NCBI GenBank assembly: GCA_012961925.1
Contig: DTYK01000281.1
Location: 1-15,237, forward strand
From: Candidatus Latescibacterota bacterium
GTDB taxonomy: Bacteria; Latescibacterota; MVCY01; DTYK01
DNA: 15,237 nt
Direction of reading: 5' to 3'
A program made the translations under genes and the position numbers. Within the stretch, counting starts at the first letter, position 1. Each line of letters opens with the position of its first letter. Shown in pieces: positions 1 to 5,311 of the stretch. The notes under the pieces were generated by a model, which searched no databases, was not told the DNA's origin, and was given only the letters and a program-made list of their open reading frames with translations.

Positions 1-21
1 AAATAGAAAATGGCAAGTTCA

Positions 22-49
22 ATCCTTTATCCTTTATCCTTAATCCTCT
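22..49. repeat. Short heptanucleotide tandem repeat at the end of dxr
   Basis: Four consecutive 7-base units read ATCCTTT, ATCCTTT, ATCCTTA, ATCCTCT on the plus strand. The last unit runs into the dxr stop codon at 48-50. On the minus (sense) strand this is a run of GGATAAA-type units directly after dxr. It could supply overlapping weak Shine-Dalgarno cores (AGGAT) for a following gene, or it may be a slippage product. I see no terminator here, so the dxr transcript probably continues past the left edge. Confidence 0.7.
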
Positions 50-1205
50 ACGACTCCAACCTGACCAACCTCTCTGCTTCCCGGCGTGCCCACGAGTCGG
101 CTCCCAAGATGTCGTCAAGGGAAGGCTTAGCAATTACAGGGTGTTCCTCCATGGCCCTTTCGACCACTTTCAGGATCGAAGTGAAAGGGAGCCGTTCTTC
201 GAGAAAGGCCTCAACTGCCACTTCGTTTGCTGCATTAAGCACCGCAGGCATTGTGCCACCTGAACTCGCTGCAGAATAGGCCAATCTAAGGGCTCCGAAC
301 TTCTCAAGGTCAGGTGGGCTAAAACTGAGCATCATGTTAGAAGAAAAGTCCATCTTCTGAGTGCAGGATTCAAACCTCTCAGGAAATGTGAGGGCATATT
401 GCACCGGCAGTCTCATATCCGGAACGCTTAACTGAGCCCGGATGGATCCATCAACCAGTTCTACTAATGAATGAACGACCGACTGAGGGTGGATGACCAC
501 ATCTATTTTAGAGGGAGGCATATTAAAAAACCAGTGAGCCTCAATCACTTCCAGTCCCTTGTTCATCAAAGTCGCGGAATCAACCGTGATCTTCTTGCCC
601 ATCTGCCAGGTGGGATGCATCAGTGCATCAGAGGGCCTCACTCTCTGAAACTCTTCCTTCGGCAGGTTGAGAAACGGGCCACCTGAGGCTGTAAGGATCA
701 ACCGCCTTATTTGCGTAGGTTGGCAACTGTGGAGACACTGCCAGATAGCGCTCATCTCACTATCGATAGGGATGAGGTCTGTACCATATTCCCTGGCCTT
801 CTCAGTGATAATACCCCCCGCCATGACGAGGGCCTCTTTGTTAGCAAGAGCAACGGTCTTTCCGCTCTCGATCGCCTTAAGGGTTGGGATGAGCCCCACG
901 GCCCCTACCAGAGCATTGACAACCAGATCACTACCCGGGAACCCCGCAATCTCAGCAAGTCCATCAGGTCCTCCTAATACCTTGACGTTGAAAGTCGCCA
1001 ACCGCTCTGCCAGATCTGAGGCGAGGCTTTCGTCATCCAGGGCAACAACCTGCGGTCGGTATCGCAAAGCCTGTTCATAAAGGAGTCCCGCATTTCTGCC
1101 TGCACTCAGACCTACAATTGAGAACCTTTCCGGAAAATCTTCCAGAACTTCAAGGCTTATCCTACCGATCGATCCCGTGGACCCAAGGACCACGACCTTC
1201 TTCAA
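48..1205 (-). CDS. dxr: 1-deoxy-D-xylulose 5-phosphate reductoisomerase
   Basis: DXR converts 1-deoxy-D-xylulose 5-phosphate to 2-C-methyl-D-erythritol 4-phosphate with NADPH and a divalent metal. It is the committed step of the MEP isoprenoid pathway, in the cytosol. The N-terminus carries the dinucleotide-binding motif GSTGSIG (residues 8-14). The metal site shows PIDSE (146-150), the substrate loop TASGGPF (172-178), HPTWQMG (197-203), and NKGLE (215-219) with the third metal-ligand glutamate. HPQS begins at 239. Length is 385 aa, normal for the family. I chose the TTG at 1205 because a strong GGAGG-rich site (1208-1219) precedes it and the protein then begins MKKVVVLGSTGSIG. The in-frame ATG at 1259 would add 18 residues translated from a hairpin-rich leader. 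Residue 151, normally His (as in SEHSA or SEHNA), is Met here. Dxr is the third gene of the uppS-cdsA-dxr operon. Confidence 0.97.
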   Translation of the reverse strand: MKKVVVLGSTGSIGRISLEVLEDFPERFSIVGLSAGRNAGLLYEQALRYRPQVVALDDESLASDLAERLATFNVKVLGGPDGLAEIAGFPGSDLVVNALVGAVGLIPTLKAIESGKTVALANKEALVMAGGIITEKAREYGTDLIPIDSEMSAIWQCLHSCQPTQIRRLILTASGGPFLNLPKEEFQRVRPSDALMHPTWQMGKKITVDSATLMNKGLEVIEAHWFFNMPPSKIDVVIHPQSVVHSLVELVDGSIRAQLSVPDMRLPVQYALTFPERFESCTQKMDFSSNMMLSFSPPDLEKFGALRLAYSAASSGGTMPAVLNAANEVAVEAFLEERLPFTSILKVVERAMEEHPVIAKPSLDDILGADSWARREAERLVRLES

Positions 1206-1227
1206 AACCCTCCCTCCCTGAGCATAG

Positions 1228-1287
1228 CGTGCCTTCGGCACGAAGGGGCACAGAGGCACATAATCTATTTCTTCTTGTCCTCTGTGC
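1228..1287 (-). other. Two hairpins in the cdsA-dxr gap
   Basis: The 150-base gap between cdsA and the chosen dxr start holds two inverted repeats. One is a 9-bp perfect stem (1248-1256 with 1279-1287) around a 22-base loop. The other is a 6-bp stem (1228-1233 with 1237-1242) around a GAA triloop on the sense strand. The second ends about 20 bases before the TTG start and just upstream of the Shine-Dalgarno site. Neither is followed by a T-run on the minus strand, so they are not classic terminators. They may act in RNA processing or translation control, or may be the remnant of a dispersed intergenic palindrome. Function is not determined. Confidence 0.55.
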
Positions 1288-1355
1288 TTTTGTCACTTTG
1301 TACCTTACATAACTGCCGCTCCTACAAGTGCTTAAATATGAAAATCCCTATACAA

Positions 1356-2168
1356 TTAGATTATCCCGGAGATCTTCATGTATAGATAAGCAAGGGGCGC
1401 GGAAAACAATAAACTGTCAAATCTATCCAGAACTCCGCCATGGCCCGGTATCACCTTGGAGGAGTCCTTAACCCCGGCATCCCTCTTCAGGGATGATTCC
1501 ACCAGATCTCCAATCTGTCCGCCGGTTCCGACCAAAGTGCCAAGGGCAATTAAATTGGGCAGAGAGACAAATCGGACAAAGGTCTGACTCCCCAGAAAGG
1601 CTACGAACAAGGCCCCAACCAGACCACCCACACACCCTTCCAGGGATTTCGCTGGGCTTATCCGTGGAAAAAGCTTATGTCGTCCGACCCAGAGTCCGGT
1701 GAAATAGGCGAAGGTGTCGGTGCTCCAGGTCATGAGGATAACCAGAACTGTCAGGTTTCCCAGGTCGGATCGGCCCGGATCGCCTCGGATTACAAGAAGA
1801 AAACTACCCAACCACCCAACATAAAGCACACCTAAAAGTTCTGCCCCAATATCGGCCAGAGCCGAACCACGACCCCTGCGCAAAAGCCCAGACCCTAATA
1901 TCAGAAGTACAGAGAAGGAGAGGGTCAAGGCAATATATTCTCCCCTCCCAAAATAGAACTCCCAACTGAGCGCCAGAGCCAGAAAGGACCCGACAAAACG
2001 GTTAGGACTTCTGCCCTTTCTCCTCTCCAATAGAAAAAACTCATGTATACCAAAGAGTATAACAAGGTCAACAAAAATCAGGAAGTATAAACCACCTCGC
2101 TTAGCCGTAGCCAGAACTACCGGGGCGAGTATTACGGCAACAAGAACTCTTTTCGTATTATCAGACAA
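1356..2168 (-). CDS. cdsA: Phosphatidate cytidylyltransferase (CDP-diglyceride synthase)
   Basis: CdsA makes CDP-diacylglycerol from phosphatidic acid and CTP, the branch point for bacterial phospholipids, at the inner membrane. The 270-aa protein is a multipass membrane protein with hydrophobic segments near residues 8-45, 58-72, 80-97, 107-127, 138-160, 175-195 and 203-218. The family signature is complete near the C-terminus: GDLVESSLKRDAGVKDSS (220-237) followed by IPGHGGVLDRFDS (240-252), with the conserved metal-binding acidic residues. SPAKSLEG (171-178) is the other conserved cytosolic motif. The start is TTG at 2168, seven bases below the uppS stop codon. A GGAG core within the last uppS codons lies about 10 bases upstream, which suggests translational coupling to uppS. 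Its order between uppS and dxr is the classic cluster order. Confidence 0.95.
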   Translation of the reverse strand: MSDNTKRVLVAVILAPVVLATAKRGGLYFLIFVDLVILFGIHEFFLLERRKGRSPNRFVGSFLALALSWEFYFGRGEYIALTLSFSVLLILGSGLLRRGRGSALADIGAELLGVLYVGWLGSFLLVIRGDPGRSDLGNLTVLVILMTWSTDTFAYFTGLWVGRHKLFPRISPAKSLEGCVGGLVGALFVAFLGSQTFVRFVSLPNLIALGTLVGTGGQIGDLVESSLKRDAGVKDSSKVIPGHGGVLDRFDSLLFSAPLAYLYMKISGII

Positions 2169-2174
2169 GGGCTT

Positions 2175-2927
2175 TTACTCCATTACCCTTCCAAACCTTC
2201 TTTCCCTGGACTGATAACTTTCGATGGCCTGATAGAGGTGTTCTCTCCTGAAGTCGGGCCAGAGAACATCGGTAACCCAGATCTCGGTGTAGGCCATCTG
2301 CCATAGGAGGAAATTGCTTAGCCTCATCTCACCGCTGGTCCTGATAAGCAGATCGGGGTCTGGCAGACCAGAGGTATAAAGGCACCGCGAAATAAGCCCT
2401 TCATCAACAGCCTCAACCCCATATCTCCTCTTTTCGACGTCGGATACGATCTGACGCACAGCATCCACCAACTCTCCCCTACCACCGTAGTTAAGGGCAA
2501 GCACAAGGGTCAGACCAGTGCCGTCTGAGGTCCTTTCGATTGCCTTTTTGAGAGCATGTAGGGTAAATGCTGGTAAGCGGTCAAGTCTGCCAATCGTCCT
2601 CAGTCTGACGTTGTTCTTTTTAAGCTCCTCTGTCTCCTTCTCCAGGGTCTCCCTCAGAAGCCGCATCAATGCAAAAACTTCGTTCTTAGGACGGTTCCAG
2701 TTTTCGGATGAAAATGCATAAAGCGTCAGTACTTCAATTCCCAACTCGCCTGCAGCCCGAACCGTATCACGCACCGCTTCGATTCCAGCCTGGTGTCCAG
2801 CAATACGCTCCTTCCCCCTCCGCCTCGCCCACCTCCCGTTGCCATCCATAATGATCGCTATGTGTCTGGGTAGATTCCCCTTCTCAATAATCCTCTCCCG
2901 TATCTCTCTATCTTCTTGTTTCTTCAA
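2175..2927 (-). CDS. uppS: Undecaprenyl diphosphate synthase (cis-isoprenyl transferase)
   Basis: UppS condenses eight isopentenyl diphosphates onto farnesyl diphosphate with cis geometry. The product is undecaprenyl diphosphate, the lipid carrier for peptidoglycan and surface glycans. The catalytic motif HIAIIMDGNGRWA is at residues 22-34, with the metal-binding Asp at 28. FSSENW is at 72-77, and the C-terminal signature DLLIRTSGE (192-200) leads into SNFLLWQ (204-210). Length is 250 aa, typical of the family. The start is TTG at 2927, preceded by a GGGAGGGG site eight bases upstream, and no better start is present. This is the first gene of the operon. A TTGACT/TATCTT promoter lies about 25 bases upstream, giving a leader of roughly 20 bases. 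Confidence 0.97.
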   Translation of the reverse strand: MKKQEDREIRERIIEKGNLPRHIAIIMDGNGRWARRRGKERIAGHQAGIEAVRDTVRAAGELGIEVLTLYAFSSENWNRPKNEVFALMRLLRETLEKETEELKKNNVRLRTIGRLDRLPAFTLHALKKAIERTSDGTGLTLVLALNYGGRGELVDAVRQIVSDVEKRRYGVEAVDEGLISRCLYTSGLPDPDLLIRTSGEMRLSNFLLWQMAYTEIWVTDVLWPDFRREHLYQAIESYQSRERRFGRVME

Positions 2928-2952
2928 CGGAATTCCCCTCCCTGAGGTCTAT

Positions 2953-2981
2953 AAGATATACATTCACTGTGTTAAAGTCAA
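2953..2981 (-). promoter_or_regulatory. Sigma70-like promoter for uppS-cdsA-dxr
   Basis: On the minus strand the -35 box is TTGACT (2976-2981), the spacer is exactly 17 bases, and the -10 box is TATCTT (2953-2958). Transcription would start near 2946, about 20 bases before the uppS TTG. The same two hexamers and spacing recur at 5125-5153 before hflK. The spacer is the most divergent stretch between the copies (three adjacent changes), whereas the hexamers are identical, as expected for a selected promoter. Confidence 0.8.
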
Positions 2982-3011
2982 GCACCTTTTTCGCCATGCG
3001 CCCAAAAACAA

Positions 3012-3037
3012 AAAAGCAGGAGTTAACTCCTGCTTTT
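3012..3037 (-). terminator. Palindromic intrinsic terminator after hflC
   Basis: This is a perfect 26-bp palindrome centred on GTTAAC. On the minus strand the RNA can fold as AAAAGCAGGAG, loop TTAA, CTCCTGCTTTT, followed by a T-rich tail. It lies about 135 bases below the hflC stop and above the uppS promoter, so it should end the hflKC transcript. The stem is symmetric with A-runs on its other side, so it could also work on plus-strand transcripts. Confidence 0.8.
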
Positions 3038-3111
3038 GAAAAAAATGTAACCCCCAACCACCCCCGTAGCTCGATCTTCACTCGAAATCCGGTAAATTGA
3101 ACACTGAAAAA

Positions 3112-3123
3112 AACACCGGTGTT
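3112..3123. other. 12-bp perfect palindrome downstream of hflC
   Basis: The sequence AACACCGGTGTT is a perfect palindrome about 50 bases after the hflC stop. A related half-site, GAACAC, lies at 3099-3104 and can pair with GTGTTC at 3119-3124. On the minus strand the palindrome is followed by seven Ts, so it could be a weak terminator ahead of the stronger one at 3012-3037. It could equally be a dimeric protein-binding site. I cannot tell which. Confidence 0.5.
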
Positions 3124-3173
3124 CATTCAGCGTTTCCCGAATCTGGATTAACCCCTACCCTTCTCCAGGACAA

Positions 3174-4052
3174 TCATTTACGGCTACCTCCCCCTCTCAG
3201 GTACTTGAGGAACTCCATGTCCGGAGGCAGGACGATCACCGTCGTTGAGTCAATTGCCTTCTTGTAAGCCTCAAGGCTGCGGACAAAACTATAAAATTCC
3301 GGATCTTTCCTGAAGGCCGCTGCATAGATCCTCACTGCCTCAGCATCCCCTTCCCCTCTGATCTTCTGTGCCTTCCTGTAGGCCTCTGCCAGGATAATGG
3401 TTTTCTCTTTTTCGGCCTGAGCTTCGATCTTCGCCGACTCCTCTCTTCCCTCGGAGCGATATTTCTTGGCAATTCTCTCTCTCTCAGCCCTCATCCTCTC
3501 ATAGACACTGTGCGCCACCTCTTCAGGCAGATCGGCCCTCTTTATTCTCACGTCTATTATCCTGATACCTAACTGTCGTGCCTTTTCATCGGACTTTCCG
3601 GCAACCTTTTCCATTATCCTTTCGCGCTGCACAGAGATTATCGCGGACAGATCATGTAGGGCCAGTTCACCCCTTAATTCGGAGAAGACAATGTCGTCTA
3701 TCCGGCTCTGTGCCCCGATTTCGTTCCTCACGGTCTGGTAGAATTTCAGCGGATCCTCGATCTTCCAGCGGGCATAATTGTCGACTATCAGGTGCTTCTT
3801 GTCCTTTGTGAGGACCCTTGCCGGGGCAGCGTCATACTGCAGCACCCTGTCATCATAGCGATGTATCTTCTGGATAAAGGGGACTTTCATATGTAGGCCG
3901 GGTTCTTTGATGGTCCTAACATACCTACCCATCTGGATTATGATTACCTGCTCCGTCTCATCAACAGTGAAAAGCCAGGAATTTAAGATAACAAGCGCAA
4001 TAATCGTTATAATTATAATTGCGGCATTACGACGAGATCTTGAACCTCTCAT
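3174..4052 (-). CDS. hflC: HflC, SPFH/prohibitin-family modulator of FtsH
   Basis: HflC pairs with HflK in a large periplasm-facing complex at the inner membrane that encloses and modulates the FtsH protease. The protein has one N-terminal membrane anchor (residues about 9-28) and then an SPFH/band-7 domain beginning VDETEQVIII (about 30-200). It contains the family stretch KRADLPEEVAHSVYERM and an Ala/Glu/Lys-rich coiled coil (about 190-240, EESAKIEAQAEKEK). A conserved C-terminal part ends in VIVLPPDMEFLKYLRG. At 292 aa it is somewhat shorter than the E. coli protein (about 334). Its ATG overlaps the hflK stop as ATGA (4049-4052), which implies translational coupling and roughly equal production of both partners. 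Confidence 0.95.
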   Translation of the reverse strand: MRGSRSRRNAAIIIITIIALVILNSWLFTVDETEQVIIIQMGRYVRTIKEPGLHMKVPFIQKIHRYDDRVLQYDAAPARVLTKDKKHLIVDNYARWKIEDPLKFYQTVRNEIGAQSRIDDIVFSELRGELALHDLSAIISVQRERIMEKVAGKSDEKARQLGIRIIDVRIKRADLPEEVAHSVYERMRAERERIAKKYRSEGREESAKIEAQAEKEKTIILAEAYRKAQKIRGEGDAEAVRIYAAAFRKDPEFYSFVRSLEAYKKAIDSTTVIVLPPDMEFLKYLRGGGSRK

Positions 4053-5065
4053 TTCCCGTCTCCCTCGGCAGTCTTGCCCTGACGCAGTTGCAGGATATTC
4101 AACAGACCGCTGCCGCGGTCGGTCTCAATGATATATTTCTGTAACCCGGGCAGGATCTCCTCCATTGTCTCTATATATAGCCTTGTCTCGGTCAAGCTCT
4201 CAGCCTTGCGGTATTCCCTTAATACCTGTTTAAACCTTTCTGCATCCCCCTGAGCTCTTTTAATCCTCTCCTCCCTGTAAGCCTCTGCTTCCCTCATCAA
4301 TCTTTCCGCCTTGCCCCTGGCCTTGGGGATCAGGTCCTCGTAATATCCCCGCGCCTGGTTGATGAATTTATTCCTGTCCTCCTTAGCCCTGACCACATCG
4401 TCAAAGGCATCCCTCACCTCTTCAGGTGGACTGACCTCTTGAAGTTTAACGTTGGCTATCATCACACCTGCCATGTACCCATCCATTATCTCCTGCAGGA
4501 CCTGCCTCACCTTCTCTTCGACCTTAAACCTCGCCGTGACCATCACCTCATCGATCGTATGATCCCCAACGATCTGCCTGAGAGCAGCCTCAGAAGCGTC
4601 TTTAAGCGTTTCCTCGACGTCCCTCACGTTGAACAAGTACTTTACGGCATCTTTTATCTTGTATTGGACGATCATCTGGCAATCAACTATGTTCTCATCC
4701 CCTGTAAGCATCAGGGATTCTTTCGGAACTCGTCTGTAACGGGCAGGTGGACCTGGATGGATGGTCCTGAAACCTATCTCTACCCTCTTCACTTCCATAA
4801 CCTTGGGTTTGTCTACACGCTCTATTGGCCAGGGCAGATGATAGTGAATACCTGGGCCGGTGGCCGCAACCACTTTACCAAACCTTCGCACCACGCCCTG
4901 CGCCCCCGGCCCAATTATGTAAATACCCGTTAAGAGCCAGATTAAAACTATAATGCCGAGAAGGTAATACCCTCCTCGGCCACTGACTCGTGGAACCCCC
5001 CTACCAATAAGCTCCTCCCAGAACCCACGGTTATCCGATTCGTTGGTAAAGTCAAACTTTTGCAT
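4049..5065 (-). CDS. hflK: HflK, SPFH/prohibitin-family modulator of FtsH
   Basis: HflK is the partner of HflC in the inner-membrane HflKC complex that controls access of substrates to FtsH. The protein has a short cytosolic tail and one membrane segment (about residues 33-52, YYLLGIIVLIWLLTGIYI). The SPFH domain begins IGPGAQGVVRRFGKV, and the typical GPGIHYHLPWPIE follows at about 70-82. NVKLQEVSPPEEVRDAF precedes a charged coiled coil (about 225-300). Its 338 aa are fewer than in E. coli (about 419), mainly because the Gly-rich N-terminal and the C-terminal extensions are reduced. The start is ATG at 5065 with GGGGAT about nine bases upstream. A promoter in the 124-bp repeat lies about 60 bases upstream. 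ftsH is not in the window. Confidence 0.95.
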   Translation of the reverse strand: MQKFDFTNESDNRGFWEELIGRGVPRVSGRGGYYLLGIIVLIWLLTGIYIIGPGAQGVVRRFGKVVAATGPGIHYHLPWPIERVDKPKVMEVKRVEIGFRTIHPGPPARYRRVPKESLMLTGDENIVDCQMIVQYKIKDAVKYLFNVRDVEETLKDASEAALRQIVGDHTIDEVMVTARFKVEEKVRQVLQEIMDGYMAGVMIANVKLQEVSPPEEVRDAFDDVVRAKEDRNKFINQARGYYEDLIPKARGKAERLMREAEAYREERIKRAQGDAERFKQVLREYRKAESLTETRLYIETMEEILPGLQKYIIETDRGSGLLNILQLRQGKTAEGDGK

Positions 5066-5124
5066 CTGAACCGATCCCCATTAGTATTTTTTCTTGGCCG
5101 AATTCCTTTTTCCTTACAGTTTAT

Positions 5125-5153
5125 AAGATATACATTCGACGTGCTAAAGTCAA
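5125..5153 (-). promoter_or_regulatory. Sigma70-like promoter for hflK-hflC
   Basis: On the minus strand the -35 box is TTGACT (5148-5153), the spacer is 17 bases, and the -10 box is TATCTT (5125-5130). The predicted start is near 5118, giving a leader of about 54 bases before the hflK ATG. The conserved GGCGAAAAAGGTGC directly upstream of the -35 box, shared with copy A, may be an activator site or an A-tract contact for RNA polymerase. Confidence 0.8.
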
Positions 5154-5185
5154 GCACCTTTTTCGCCATGCGCCAAAAAAAACCA

Positions 5186-5211
5186 AAAAGCAGGGGTTAA
5201 CCCCTGCTTTT
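5186..5211 (-). terminator. Palindromic intrinsic terminator after the surface-protein operon
   Basis: This is a perfect 26-bp palindrome centred on GTTAAC. On the minus strand it reads AAAAGCAGGGG, loop TTAA, CCCCTGCTTTT and is followed by TTGG. It differs from copy A (3012-3037) by a compensated pair of changes (GGAG/CTCC to GGGG/CCCC), which keeps the stem intact and supports a folded RNA. It lies 101 bases after the stop of the 870-aa protein gene. Confidence 0.8.
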
Positions 5212-5264
5212 GAAAAGATGCGAGCCCAACCACCACCATAGCTCGTATTCGTATCTGAACTAAT

Positions 5265-5296
5265 CACCTATTAGTTTACTTACCTATTAGTTTACC
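5265..5296. repeat. 16-bp tandem repeat
   Basis: Two adjacent 16-base units share ACCTATTAGTTTAC, in the 3' untranslated region of the 870-aa protein gene. The flanking minus-strand sequence ACTAAT-AGGTGAT-GTTCAGAT also resembles the ribosome-binding region of hflK (5064-5085: ACTAAT-GGGGAT-GTTCAGAT). This suggests small local duplications around copy B of the module. Confidence 0.7.
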
Positions 5297-5311
5297 TTGC
5301 ACAGCCACATT

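Larger units (their letters stand above)
2950..3073 (-). repeat. 124-bp terminator-promoter module, copy A
   Basis: This intergenic segment between hflC and uppS is repeated at 5122-5245 in the same orientation and with the same length, differing at scattered positions and by a 2-base shift around the terminator. In transcription order it holds a G-rich motif next to CGAGCT, a 26-bp palindrome, a conserved block GGCGAAAAAGGTGC, and a sigma70-like promoter. It therefore ends the hflKC transcript and starts uppS-cdsA-dxr. Similarity stops at its ends, so it is a discrete unit. No third copy was seen in the window. Confidence 0.9.
5122..5245 (-). repeat. 124-bp terminator-promoter module, copy B
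   Basis: This is the second copy of the segment at 2950-3073, lying between the 870-aa protein gene and hflK. It keeps the layout of copy A: CGAGCT with a GG-repeat motif (5225-5237 on the complement), a 26-bp palindrome (5186-5211), the block GGCGAAAAAGGTGC, and the TTGACT/TATCTT promoter. Here the G-rich motif is enclosed by a CGAGC/GCTCG inverted repeat (5221-5225 with 5241-5245), which copy A lacks. Together the two copies bracket hflKC as direct repeats. Confidence 0.9.

Noticed and set aside
1206..1259. N-terminal extension of DXR from ATG 1259
   Set aside because: The extra residues are translated from hairpin sequence, and a strong Shine-Dalgarno site sits directly before the TTG at 1205, where the family N-terminus begins.
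2908..3126. A minus-strand frame containing the peptide MAKKVLDF, which also occurs at 4948-5169
   Set aside because: The shared peptide is the translation of the duplicated promoter block (GGCGAAAAAGGTGC-TTGACT-TATCTT). Similarity ends just after the -10 box, no Shine-Dalgarno precedes the ATG, and a terminator lies directly upstream.
4439..4933. A 164-codon plus-strand frame opposite hflK
   Set aside because: It lies entirely inside the clear SPFH-family gene, its translation resembles no protein family, and no ribosome site precedes it.
5265..5296. 16-bp tandem units as a CRISPR array
   Set aside because: There are only two directly adjacent units, with no spacers and no cas genes nearby.
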